A stretch of DNA of 11,953 bases from JBPCOB01 sp051000715 (GTDB lineage: Bacteria; Actinomycetota; Actinomycetes; JALYNC01): positions 1 to 11,953 of the forward strand of contig JBPCOB010000139.1 in NCBI GenBank assembly GCA_051000715.1, given 5' to 3'. The notes under the pieces were generated by a model, which saw only the letters and a program-made list of their open reading frames with translations, did not search any database and was not told where the DNA came from. Every line of letters begins with the position of its first letter. Positions within the stretch are counted from its first letter, which is position 1. A program made the position numbers and the translations under genes. Positions 1-6,018 of the stretch are shown here, one piece after another.

Positions 1-120
1 CGACGTCCCGGAGAGCACCCCCGCCCAACGACAAGGCGGACGAGGGCGAGGACTCAACCCCTCCAGCAACCCAGATGGGGCCAAGTCAAGCCGTCAGGGT
101 GGGGCCAAGTCGGGTTGACA
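1..120 (+). mobile_element. Terminal end of an IS21-type insertion sequence (partial)
   Basis: The segment contains two copies of TGGGGCCAAGTC 24 bp apart and ends in GGTTGACA. Read from the other strand this is a terminus that begins TGTCAACC and carries repeated internal binding sites. Multiple terminal repeats just inside a TG...CA end are a known feature of IS21-family elements, and actinobacterial members often have this GGCCAAGT-like repeat. Upstream of the repeats the sequence is open in two frames (one ends with TGA at 116-118), which would fit the last codons of an istB-type gene, but too little is present to identify a protein. The rest of the element lies outside the window. The outer boundary at 120 is inferred from the CA dinucleotide; no target-site duplication can be checked. 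Confidence 0.4.
76..111 (+). repeat. Two 12-bp direct repeats, likely transposase-binding sites
   Basis: TGGGGCCAAGTC occurs at 76-87 and again at 100-111, a 24-bp period, close to the presumed IS end at 120. Spaced subterminal repeats of this sort bind the transposase in IS21-family elements. The repeats themselves are seen directly; the role is inferred. Confidence 0.6.
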
Positions 121-126
121 CAGCCA

Positions 127-201
127 CCGGACAGCCTCAGGGCTTGCTGCTGCTGAAGCAGACCTTCAACGAATAGTAGTCGGCGTGTCAGGGCTGTCCG
201 G
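127..201. repeat. 10-bp perfect inverted repeat bounding a 75-bp segment
   Basis: CCGGACAGCC at 127-136 is matched by GGCTGTCCGG at 192-201. The arms enclose 55 bp that do not resemble the methyltransferase on one side or the IS end on the other. The right arm stops within a few bases of where methyltransferase similarity ends (about 205). This could be the residue of a second small mobile element or a pair of ends left by a deletion. No target duplication is obvious. Confidence 0.4.
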
Positions 202-204
202 CGC

Positions 205-539
205 GGCAGGTCCAGGGCGTCGCCGACCAGAGCGAGGCCGGCGGGCAACCGCGTCTGCGCGAGGGCGACCATGGCGCGGCTCTGGTCCAGCCCGACCACG
301 AGCCCGCCGCTCAGGTAGCGGGTGAGGAAGGCGCTGCCGCAGGCGACGTCCAACGTCCGCAAAGCCGGTAGTGCCGCAACCAGGCTGATCAGGCGCTCGA
401 CCTCGTCGCGCCAACCGGGTCGATCGCGGTCGGCGAAGCGGCCCTGGCCCAGGTACCACTCGTCGTACTCCGGAGCGCGCTGGTCGTAGTACGTCGCCTT
501 AGCGGGGTCCCGGGCAAAGGATGGATCAGAGAGCGGCAC
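205..539 (-). pseudogene. Truncated class I SAM-dependent methyltransferase
   Basis: The reading frame from a GTG at 537-539 gives a protein beginning PLSDPSFARDPAKATYYD, then APEYDEWY and a motif I region LDVACGSAFLT, followed by VVGLDQS (motif II, acidic residue that contacts the ribose) and GDALDLP. This is the N-terminal half of the small class I methyltransferases with an AKATYYD-type start that are common in actinobacteria. Family members continue for another 80-100 residues after DALDLP; here similarity stops at about 205 and the frame runs into the inverted repeat and the IS end. Motif I is usually ACGTGFLT, so the SA in place of TG may be further decay. It is very probably inactive. 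The substrate of the parent enzyme cannot be predicted. Confidence 0.7.
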
Positions 540-619
540 GAGACCAGTCTTCCCGGCCCGACACGCATCGTCCGACCTGCCGAGCCGCACCCCCCGCTGA
601 TCTTCGCAGGGGGGTCGTG

Positions 620-808
620 TCGCGGGACAGCGGCGGCGTGGCTCTGCTGGAGCAAGGACAGGGGTTGGCAGCCAGGACCAGCTAGACCACCGACGGGTAA
701 CGCGTGACCCCCCCAGAGCGGGCCAGGACCACCTCGCCGCGCTCGATCGGCTGGCGCAGGGCATCGAGCACGCCCCCGGAGAACTCCGGTGCCTCGTCGA
801 GGAATGGG
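620..808 (-). pseudogene. comM: Remnant of ComM/YifB-type Mg-chelatase-like AAA+ ATPase
   Basis: Minus-strand translation gives FLDEAPEFSGGVLDALRQPI, then ERGEVVLARSGGVTRYPS and, after a stop, LVLAANPCPC. These are the Walker B (FLDEAPEF), the ESGEV-like segment and the LVLAANPCPCG-type sensor region of the YifB/ComM family, in the right order and spacing. A TAG at 682-684 replaces the usual glutamine codon just before LVLAANPCPC, so the frame is broken. The N-terminal Lon-like part, Walker A and the C-terminal helicase-like part are all missing. Only about 60 codons survive of a protein normally near 500 residues. In complete actinobacterial genomes comM normally sits beside dprA on the chromosome, so this piece is chromosomal debris or was carried in by a rearrangement. 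Confidence 0.75.
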
Positions 809-883
809 GTGCGTTAGCCGTAGGTCACTTGCCGGCCGATGAGCGCGTCGAGGCGCCGCGCGTGAAACCGATTGAGCCGCGTG

Positions 884-1096
884 TCACGCAGGTATCACTT
901 CGGTCGCTCGGAAGGCATAGCCATCCTGGCCTGGCGACTGGGCCACGAACCTGACTCGCTGCCCCACGACGAGCGTTCGATAACCTTCCATCGCTACAAC
1001 GGAGAAGTGCGCCCAGCAGCCGCCTGGAGTCCCTGGGGAGTCGATAACACCCCATCCATCCTCGGTTTTCCAGAGCCTGACCGAGCCTTCAATCAC
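884..1096 (-). CDS. Cold-shock-domain protein, divergent
   Basis: The 70-residue product starts at a GTG (1094-1096) preceded by AAGAGGG at the right distance. It reads as one complete cold-shock domain: EGSVRLWKTEDGWGVID (strands 1-2), then GGCWAHFS, MEGYRTLVVGQRVRF and DGYAFRATEV. Canonical bacterial Csp proteins have an RNP1 motif like KGFGFI and RNP2 like VFVHFS; here they are DGWGVI and CWAHFS, which keep the aromatic residues but alter the basic ones. This variant class with PGGCWAHFS is widespread in actinobacteria. Such domains bind single-stranded nucleic acid; the target here is unknown. It lies 12 bp downstream of the secreted-protein gene on the same strand, its ribosome site begins at that gene's stop codon, and the two are very likely co-transcribed. 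Confidence 0.8.
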   Translation of the reverse strand: MIEGSVRLWKTEDGWGVIDSPGTPGGCWAHFSVVAMEGYRTLVVGQRVRFVAQSPGQDGYAFRATEVIPA

Positions 1097-1108
1097 CGCG
1101 AACCCTCT

Positions 1109-1636
1109 TTACAACCGATGGGTGCGCACAACGCCGATATACGATGCGTCTGCTTGACGGGCAGGGACTGCGCTCCGATGAATGTTCGCCGGAGTGTCGG
1201 TCAGGATGAAGTTGCCGTGAATGCTCAGACTCGCTGTGCCGCCTTTGACAGCGAAGGTGAATCCATCGCCATACGAAATATGGTCGTCGCCTCGGCCGGG
1301 ATTGTATGTACCGTGAAACACATAGCTGCAGGCGACGACGTGCGGGGCCTGCGTCGGCTGCGTGACGCCGTTGCGGGTCCATCGCATCCCAGACTCGGTC
1401 ACGTAGGAAGTTGCTATTGCGCAAAGTGAGGGCGCAATTCTAAACCCCCACGGTGCCGTGGTCGTTTGACAGGCATGCTGAATGTTGTACGTCCCGTTGC
1501 TATCCGCGAAGGCGTAGGCCTTACTGCAGAAGATATATACATTGGAGGGGCTCGACGCCTGAGCCGGTACCATAAGCCCCAACATTGCCACGGTAGCGAT
1601 AATCGAGATGAGCCCCAGCCTTCGCACTCTTACCAT
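1109..1636 (-). CDS. Small secreted protein of unknown function, four cysteines
   Basis: The 175-residue product has a classical signal peptide: basic start (MVRVRR), hydrophobic core (about residues 8-22) and a likely cleavage site after AQA at residue 27. The mature part of about 148 residues has four cysteines (37, 56, 72, 103), a number that would fit two disulfides outside the cell, and a Gly/Asp/Ser-rich, beta-looking C-terminal half. The ATG at 1634-1636 is supported by AAAGGA ending nine bases upstream. I do not recognise a family. Its base composition is visibly less GC-rich than that of the surrounding genes (runs such as AGATATATACATTGG), which suggests a separate origin. It forms an apparent two-gene unit with the cold-shock-domain gene. 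Confidence 0.7.
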   Translation of the reverse strand: MVRVRRLGLISIIATVAMLGLMVPAQASSPSNVYIFCSKAYAFADSNGTYNIQHACQTTTAPWGFRIAPSLCAIATSYVTESGMRWTRNGVTQPTQAPHVVACSYVFHGTYNPGRGDDHISYGDGFTFAVKGGTASLSIHGNFILTDTPANIHRSAVPARQADASYIGVVRTHRL

Positions 1637-1978
1637 GACGGGCGTCCTTTATTACCGTGGCCCTGTGCACGCCAATATGTGCGCAGGCGTCAAAAAGCAT
1701 GCTTACCACTAATCGCCGTAAGGCGCCAGTGTCGCGCCTATGGCGCGTCCGTCGACGACGGTCACGAACAAAGACAGCGGCGGCGTGTGGACAGGCGAGG
1801 CGGGCACCTCGACAGGGTGGACGACGGCGAGAACCTGGGACAAGGACCCGAGCCGGCCGGTGGCCGATCGTCAAGCGACGCGGCTTCGTCAGGGCGGTGT
1901 GGCCGCGGCGCATGACGTCGGCGAGACTGCCCATGTGCCAAGCCCCGATGTGGTCCTTCACCGACCCGGACGAGTTCT
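1637..1978. other. Stretch without a recognised gene
   Basis: Several frames are open here on both strands, but the translations are arginine-rich, low in hydrophobic core residues and match nothing I know, as expected from random GC-rich sequence. The part next to 1637 must contain the promoter for the secreted-protein unit; a palindrome AAGCATGCTT (1695-1704) followed on the minus strand by TTGACG (1693-1688) lies about 50 bp upstream of that ATG, but no good -10 box is placed to match. The rest is probably degraded sequence linked to the DUF2332 fragment. Confidence 0.5.
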
Positions 1979-2209
1979 GGAGCCTCACCGCTGTACCGCC
2001 ACCTGTCGGGTGTGGTGGCCGGTGATCCGTACCTGGTCGACTTGGCCGCGCACACCCGCGACGGGCAGGTCCCGGCGTTCGCCTTCTTCGGCGCCATTCA
2101 CGCGTTGCTGCTCGCCGGTGTCGAGCACCCGCTGGCCGACTACTATCAGATCTCGACCAATGCCGCCACTCCCCCGGTTCCGTTAATGCATACATGTCTG
2201 CATGCATGA
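1979..2209 (+). pseudogene. DUF2332 protein fragment
   Basis: The plus-strand frame gives GASPLYRHLSGVVAGDPYLV, then DLA and, a little later, AFFGAIHALLLAGVEHPLADYY. This matches the N-terminal part of DUF2332 proteins, which carry a SSPLYERLARGVAxDP-like segment followed by LLxAVHxLLLxGxxHPLAxxYPS. Family members are about 300-350 residues; here only about 65 codons look related and the frame ends at TGA 2207-2209. The normal N-terminal segment before the SPLY motif is not recognisable. Similarity fades right before a dyad repeat at 2186-2208, so the gene seems to have been cut there. DUF2332 proteins have no established function. Confidence 0.65.
2186..2208 (+). repeat. Dyad motif, copy B (downstream of vapC45)
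   Basis: ATGCA-T-ACATGT-C-TGCAT forms a dyad centred on ACATGT, and the segment TACATGTCTGCATGCA (2191-2206) is shared, with at most two differences, with copies at 3464-3479 and (opposite strand) 4597-4612. It lies 16 bp beyond the stop codon of vapC45 and at the end of the DUF2332 fragment. Confidence 0.7.
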
Positions 2210-2224
2210 AAGCTGACGCTCAGC

Positions 2225-2662
2225 TCAGTCGAGCGGGACAAGCCTGATCTCGTTCGGGTAGACGCTGTAGATGAACGGCCCAGGCTCAACGGCCGCCTTG
2301 GCTATGGCCACCAGATTGTCCAGATAGCGCTGCGCCGCCTGGGCGGCCATGAGGTTCGCCCGAGGAACGCAGAAGCACCGGGCGCCAGTCCGGCGAACGG
2401 CCACCTTCTCGGCCTCGTTACGCCGGATAGCGTCGTCTTTGTGGAAGGCGATCCACTCAAGCCTGGCTGACTCGGCGATCCAGTCCTGGTCGCCCAGGCC
2501 CTGGCCACGCTGCTCGCCGTAGTGCTCCGCCATCGTGGTGAGCTGGAGCCCTGCCGCTCGAAGAAGCCTCGGGACTTGGATGCTGCCGAGGCTCCGATCG
2601 ACGAAGATGTGGGGCAGCGGCCTCGACGGCGGCTGCTCAGGCTCCAATGGCGTAGGCGTCAC
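2225..2662 (-). CDS. vapC45: VapC45-type PIN-like toxin
   Basis: The 145-residue product (GTG start at 2660-2662) carries a PIN-like fold of the VapC45 type: FVDRSLG near residues 20-26 with Asp22 as the expected first metal ligand, the GDQDW segment (57-61), AFHKDDAIRRNE (72-83) and a C-terminal helix-rich part ending in the strand EIRLVPL. VapC45 proteins are about 138 residues in Mycobacterium tuberculosis (Rv2019), so the length agrees. Toxins of this superfamily are expected to be metal-dependent ribonucleases; this subgroup lacks the classical second half of the PIN acidic set in obvious form, so activity is inferred from family and context. The gene overlaps the end of vapB45 by 26 bp, pointing to translational coupling. 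The start within the overlap is uncertain because no clear ribosome site is seen. Confidence 0.75.
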   Translation of the reverse strand: MTPTPLEPEQPPSRPLPHIFVDRSLGSIQVPRLLRAAGLQLTTMAEHYGEQRGQGLGDQDWIAESARLEWIAFHKDDAIRRNEAEKVAVRRTGARCFCVPRANLMAAQAAQRYLDNLVAIAKAAVEPGPFIYSVYPNEIRLVPLD

Positions 2663-3353
2663 GCAGCTGGCTGACCGGCACGCCGTAGTCCTCTGCTACG
2701 ACCTCTAGCCGCTCCCCCGCTCGGATGGGACCTAACACGTCCTCCACCCGAACCCCGGTCTCGGCGAAGATCGGGTGACCGAAGCCACGCCGGGGGTCGA
2801 CTACTACCTCGGAGTGTTGGTACTGCGGCAGTCGGATCAGGCTGGCGTAGCGGCCATCTCCGAAGCCGATCTGGCGCAGGTACCTCTCAACGACAGGCCG
2901 GAAGACGTACTGGCCCGATCGAGGCACGATTAGGCGCTTGACCGTGTCGACGTCAGCCGTCCCTGTCCCCGCCCGCTGAGCAAAGTCCCATAGGACCTCG
3001 GCACCGTCGGTATAGAGGTCCTTCGATGCAAGTGCATGAGGCCCGACGTACTCGGTTAACCAGTCCAGGGAGGGGCGGATCCGCTGAAGCGGCACGCCTG
3101 CCTGACGGAAGGCGTTGAGCACGTAGCCCTCGGCTAGGCCAACGAAAGGAAGTCGGGGGTAACCAGGCCTGCGGCGAGGCAGAGCGGTGATCACCGGGGC
3201 GCCGTGAACCTCATGGCCTGGCCGGCCCCGCACGTAGCCATCGACCCAGGTACCTAGCCGTGAACGTGAGACCGTCAGGTACCGGGCCGCCTCCGTCACT
3301 GTGTAGAGAGGCGTGTGCAAACGGGGATCGTCGTCCTCGTGGGTGCTTACCAA
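2637..3353 (-). CDS. vapB45: VapB45-type antitoxin: HTH plus C-terminal DUF433
   Basis: The 238-residue product has an N-terminal helix-turn-helix (about residues 16-40, YTVTEAARYLTVSRSRLGTW), a middle region with VGLAEGYVLNAFRQAGVPL, and a C-terminal DUF433 domain (about 182-235) with the hallmarks FGHPIFAETGVRVEDVL and VAEDYGVPVSQLRDAY. The size and order match Rv2018, the VapB45 antitoxin of M. tuberculosis (239 residues). It should bind and neutralise the toxin encoded immediately downstream and repress its own promoter. The start is a TTG at 3351-3353, chosen because AGGAGG stands five bases upstream. Dyad motif copies A and B lie about 100 bp upstream of it and just beyond vapC45, so the pair is bracketed by this motif. 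Confidence 0.8.
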   Translation of the reverse strand: MVSTHEDDDPRLHTPLYTVTEAARYLTVSRSRLGTWVDGYVRGRPGHEVHGAPVITALPRRRPGYPRLPFVGLAEGYVLNAFRQAGVPLQRIRPSLDWLTEYVGPHALASKDLYTDGAEVLWDFAQRAGTGTADVDTVKRLIVPRSGQYVFRPVVERYLRQIGFGDGRYASLIRLPQYQHSEVVVDPRRGFGHPIFAETGVRVEDVLGPIRAGERLEVVAEDYGVPVSQLRDAYAIGA

Positions 3354-3448
3354 GGAACCCTCCTCTCCCCCTCTACGGCGTCTCGCAATGATGGCACTAC
3401 ACGCCCCCCCGAGAGACTCGCCAAGGCGTCAGCGCTTACCGACCAGCG

Positions 3449-3481
3449 CTTGCATGCACGTCCTACACGTCTGCATGCAAG
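3449..3481 (+). repeat. Dyad motif, copy A, between parB-like gene and vapB45
   Basis: CTTGCATGCA (3449-3458) and TGCATGCAAG (3472-3481) form a perfect 10-bp inverted repeat with a 13-bp spacer; each arm contains the 8-bp palindrome TGCATGCA. The right half contains TACACGTCTGCATGCA (3464-3479), which differs from copy B at one position. The 209-bp gap (3354-3562) holding this repeat has no gene. It also contains GCTTGC-rich segments at 3537-3543 and 3556-3562, and must include the promoter of vapB45. Confidence 0.7.
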
Positions 3482-3562
3482 CAAGACTGGTCGGGGGCGC
3501 ATTCGGGCCTCTACCTGGAGAACTCCTCCTATGACTGCTTGCAAGTAGACAAGATTGCTTGC

Positions 3563-3823
3563 CTACAGAGCGTTCCGGGACAGGTAGTCCCTCAGCGCCG
3601 CCAGCACGACCTCTTGGATGCTCTGCCGGCTTCGCAAGGCGTGCATCTTCAACTCATCCCGTACCTCCGGCGGAACCCGGGCGCTCAGCATGACGGCACC
3701 CGGCGCCTGCTCCGGCGTAGGCCTCGGCGCCGTTGCTTGCACCGGACCAGCAGGAGACAGGGGATGGTCGTTGATCGGTGCCTTGGTCAGCGCCGGGCGG
3801 CGCTCGGGTGAGGGCATCGTCAC
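3563..3823 (-). CDS. parB: Ribbon-helix-helix ParB-like centromere-binding protein
   Basis: The 86-residue product has a disordered, proline-rich N-terminus (1-42) and a C-terminal ribbon-helix-helix domain (about 44-84): strand VMLSARVP, helix PEVRDELKMHALRS, helix SIQEVVLAALRDYLSR. The gene starts at GTG 3821-3823, sharing GTGA with the parA stop, so the two are translated together. Small RHH proteins encoded right behind ParA act as the centromere-binding partner and autorepressor in class Ib and related plasmid partition systems, with the flexible N-terminus stimulating the ParA ATPase. That role is inferred from domain and context. An RHH antitoxin is the alternative, but no toxin gene follows directly. 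Confidence 0.75.
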   Translation of the reverse strand: MTMPSPERRPALTKAPINDHPLSPAGPVQATAPRPTPEQAPGAVMLSARVPPEVRDELKMHALRSRQSIQEVVLAALRDYLSRNAL

Positions 3824-4593
3824 CGCCCCCCGTCCAGTGCTAGCAACCGGTCGGTGAAGTCGTCGTAGACGGCAACAACGTCCCGGGCCCGGGCGGCGAA
3901 GTCATGGATGGGCGCGGAGGCCCCCCGAGCCTCGGCCACAACAGCCCGGCGGGGGAGGGAAGGCTCCCAAACAAGCGAACCGAATGCCTCCGTCAGCTCC
4001 GAGAGCCGGAACCTCGACTCGTTCTGGTTCGGAGGAAGGTTGTTGACCACGATGCCAGCTGTCCTGAGCGCCGGGTTGTAGCCCTCCTTCACCACGTCGA
4101 TCGTCTTCAAGACGTTGGCAACACCTCGGAGCGAGTCGGTCTCGGCCTCCGTCACGATCAGCACATGCGTGGCGGCGATGAGGCCGTTCTGGACGAGCTT
4201 GCCGACGTTGGGTGGACAGTCGAGCAAGGTCATGGCGAAGTCCTCGCACACGCCCTTGAGTGCCTTGCGCAGACGCAGCTCCGAGCCGAGAGCGGTGTCG
4301 TACTCCCGTTCGGCGACTGCCAGGCTCGACGGCACGCACGCCACGTTGTCGCCCCACCCCGACTTGGTGATCGCCTCAGCGGCCGCCCCCTCGGTGTTGG
4401 CGTAGATCACGTCGCCCACGTCGAAAGCTTCGGGGTCGGCATCAATCCCCAGACCCGTAGTGGCGTTGGCCTGAGGATCGAGATCTACAACAAGGACCCT
4501 TCGCTCATCCCGCCGAGCGAGCGACGAGACGATGCCGAGGGTCGTGGCGGTCTTGCCTACCCCGCCCTTCTGGTTCACTACGGCAACGATCAT
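3820..4593 (-). CDS. parA: ParA-family partition ATPase
   Basis: The 257-residue product shows the deviant Walker A motif KGGVGKT (residues 9-15) with the signature lysine at 10, Walker A' VVDLDPQ (35-41) and Walker B LLDCPP (123-128), followed by the usual VTEAETDSLRGV and IVVNNLPP segments. It lacks the N-terminal helix-turn-helix of class Ia ParA proteins, so it belongs with short (class Ib-like or chromosomal Soj-like) ParA ATPases that position plasmid DNA on the nucleoid. The start at ATG 4591-4593 gives the standard MIVAVVNQKGG opening. The frame is open upstream to 4665 but that would add an untypical extension. A dyad repeat sits 7-22 bp upstream of the ATG, so autoregulation is likely. 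It overlaps the following RHH gene by 4 bp. Confidence 0.93.
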   Translation of the reverse strand: MIVAVVNQKGGVGKTATTLGIVSSLARRDERRVLVVDLDPQANATTGLGIDADPEAFDVGDVIYANTEGAAAEAITKSGWGDNVACVPSSLAVAEREYDTALGSELRLRKALKGVCEDFAMTLLDCPPNVGKLVQNGLIAATHVLIVTEAETDSLRGVANVLKTIDVVKEGYNPALRTAGIVVNNLPPNQNESRFRLSELTEAFGSLVWEPSLPRRAVVAEARGASAPIHDFAARARDVVAVYDDFTDRLLALDGGR

Positions 4594-4596
4594 GCC

Positions 4597-4616
4597 TGCA
4601 TGCTGACATGTAAGCA
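4597..4616 (-). promoter_or_regulatory. Dyad motif, copy C, operator or centromere site upstream of parA
   Basis: On the minus strand TGCTTACATGTCAGCA (4616-4601) is a dyad centred on ACATGT, continuing into GCATGCA. It matches the 16-bp core TACATGTCAGCATGCA against TACATGTCTGCATGCA of copy B. The position directly before the parA start fits a site bound by the RHH partner, acting as operator and perhaps as parS. Confidence 0.65.
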
Positions 4617-4666
4617 CGTAAACAACGGGGACCCGATGACCTCGGCGTGGCGGGGCCGCTGGCAAA

Positions 4667-5800
4667 TCAGTCGAATCCGATCTGCGTACGGCATCGGGGG
4701 CAGGCGAGGTGCCCGTGGATTGGGTGGGGGATGTTGCCGCCGGGGTGTTCGTGGGGGCATTGGGTGGGGCCGAGGGTGGTTTGCCAGGTCCAGTGGCGGA
4801 TGAGCTTGTGTTGGGCGTTCATGGCGTCTTCGGTGGCGCCGGGCCGGTCGTTGGGGTCGACGTGGCGGAGGAGGGTGGCGAGGTAGGCGGCGGGGTGGTC
4901 GATCTGCTGGGGGATGGTCCAGTTCCGGGCCCGCAGCACTTCATCAGCGGCGGTTTGGATGTCTCGGACGGTCCAGCCGGCGACGGCGAAGCGGTGTAGG
5001 GCGGTGAGCCGGCGGGGGGAGACTCGGCGGAGCCAGTAGATCCGTTGTTGCAGCCCGGTGATCAACCGCCTGACCCGGACGTCTGCCGGATATATCCGGT
5101 TCGCCCGGCCGGTTTGGCCCTTTCGGGTTGGAGCCCGGCGCGGAGCGCCGGTCCTCGTTCGGTCGCGTCGGGTGAAGAACTTACTTTTTGGTGAGGTAGG
5201 GGACATACCCGGGCTTACGCCGGGTGGGGTGACATGTCCCACAGCCAGACCGGTGGGCTGTGGACGGCGGCGGACCGACAGCAGGGCGAATTCGGCGGCC
5301 AGCCGGCGGTGGGCCGATCCGCGGCGCCAGGCGGCGAGGCGTTCGGTTCGGGTGAGCACCGACCGGCCGCGGACGAGTTCAACAACGAGGTGCAGGCGTT
5401 TGAGGGCGTCGCGGGCCCGTTGGATCTGCCGCACCGACATGGCGAGGTCGGCGGCGAGGCGGTGGTTGGTGGGCCGGCAGTCCCGCCCGGTGGTGTAGTC
5501 GGCGTAGCCGGCCATGGCTCGGGCTACCCGGACCACGGTGTGCGGGTCGGCGTGCACCGCCTGGCAGACGTCGACGCCGGCGGCGACGACGCACCACACC
5601 TCCACCCCGGTCCAGTCGGCACGCGACCACCAGGCCGGCCGGGCCGAACACGCCCCCGGTGGGGGCGCCAGGCCGATCGAGGTGCGCCGGCCCCACGCGG
5701 CGGCCAGCTGGCCGGCCAGGCCGCCGGCGGCCGGCGACAACGGCGACGGGGCTGAGGTACGAGCACCGACGGGTGACACCGGCAAAGGCGGGGAGAGCAC
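4667..5800 (-). CDS. Winged-helix protein, candidate plasmid replication initiator
   Basis: The 377-residue product starts at GTG 5798-5800 with GGAGG just upstream. After a proline/alanine-rich N-terminus, residues 64-155 form a predicted winged helix: VWCVVAAGVDVCQ, then YTTGRDCRPTNHRLAADLAM with MSVRQIQRARDALKRLHLV as recognition region and a wing at VRGRSVL. A basic, disordered linker (about 195-235) follows, then a helical C-terminal domain and a putative zinc ribbon at the end (Cys348, His350, Cys367, Cys370). Similar HTH proteins occur on actinomycete plasmids and integrative elements next to parA and traA, which suggests replication initiation; a transcriptional regulator is the alternative. 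It ends 73 bp before parA on the same strand. Coding sequence for the linker contains strong inverted repeats that may be an internal origin. Confidence 0.55.
   Translation of the reverse strand: MLSPPLPVSPVGARTSAPSPLSPAAGGLAGQLAAAWGRRTSIGLAPPPGACSARPAWWSRADWTGVEVWCVVAAGVDVCQAVHADPHTVVRVARAMAGYADYTTGRDCRPTNHRLAADLAMSVRQIQRARDALKRLHLVVELVRGRSVLTRTERLAAWRRGSAHRRLAAEFALLSVRRRPQPTGLAVGHVTPPGVSPGMSPTSPKSKFFTRRDRTRTGAPRRAPTRKGQTGRANRIYPADVRVRRLITGLQQRIYWLRRVSPRRLTALHRFAVAGWTVRDIQTAADEVLRARNWTIPQQIDHPAAYLATLLRHVDPNDRPGATEDAMNAQHKLIRHWTWQTTLGPTQCPHEHPGGNIPHPIHGHLACPRCRTQIGFD
5135..5240. repeat. Two strong inverted repeats inside the rep linker
   Basis: CCGGCGC (5135-5141) and GCGCCGG (5145-5151) form a 7-bp stem with a 3-base loop. 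At 5200-5240 GGGACAT/ATGTCCC (5200-5206, 5234-5240) encloses a second stem ACCCGG/CCGGGT (5207-5212, 5220-5225). Between the two structures lies the only A/T run of the gene (TTACTTTTT, about 5180-5189). The layout of hairpins flanking a locally meltable tract in the codons of a disordered linker is reminiscent of origins located inside initiator genes. Confidence 0.45.
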
Positions 5801-5907
5801 GGGTCCTCCAGGAGAGGGGAGGTCCCGAGGGCCGTCAGGCCACGATCAGCGCAGGCAGAAGACACACGCGACACGCGTGGCTGCTTGCGGCGGGAGAGGA
5901 ATCAGGT

Positions 5908-6012
5908 ACCCTCGGCACCAGGATTTCTGTTTGCGCCACCGGCCGCCCTGACTCGCCAAAGACTGGGGCGGCCTTCGGCATTCTCAGGGGACTCTCCCTG
6001 GTGCCGAAGGGT
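5908..6012. repeat. Nested inverted repeats upstream of rep
   Basis: ACCCTCGGCACCAGG (5908-5922) pairs with CCTGGTGCCGAAGGGT (5997-6012) with a single bulged base. Inside it GGCCGCCC (5941-5948) pairs perfectly with GGGCGGCC (5966-5973). The next seven bases TTCGGCA (5974-5980) can also pair with TGCCGAA (6002-6008), with CAGGG/CCCTG (5985-5989, 5996-6000) extending the inner stem, so the 3' arm has two competing partners. The sequence lies in the 272-bp gap between the rep start (5800) and the next gene end (6073) and has no coding frame worth reporting. It could be an origin, a folded leader RNA, a counter-transcript or a MITE-like repeat. Confidence 0.5.
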
Positions 6013-6018
6013 TTGCCG

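Noticed and set aside
872..1429. A 185-codon plus-strand open frame
   Set aside because: It is antisense to the cold-shock and secreted-protein genes, both of which have ribosome sites and, respectively, a domain and a signal peptide.
1473..1704. Two further GCATGC palindromes (1473-1478 and 1698-1703) as extra copies of the dyad motif
   Set aside because: They share only the 6-8 bp centre and not the 16-bp core, and one lies in coding sequence, so they were not counted.
1521..2207. A 228-codon minus-strand open frame upstream of the secreted-protein gene
   Set aside because: It is arginine-rich, matches no family I know, overlaps the secreted gene's start and runs opposite the DUF2332 fragment, so it is probably spurious.
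2186..3562. CRISPR-like repeat array
   Set aside because: The repeats are few, dispersed by more than 1 kb and partly inverted, with no regular spacers and no cas genes.
3904..4803. A 299-codon plus-strand open frame
   Set aside because: It is antisense to parA, which has unmistakable ATPase motifs, and extends into the end of rep; no recognisable domain.
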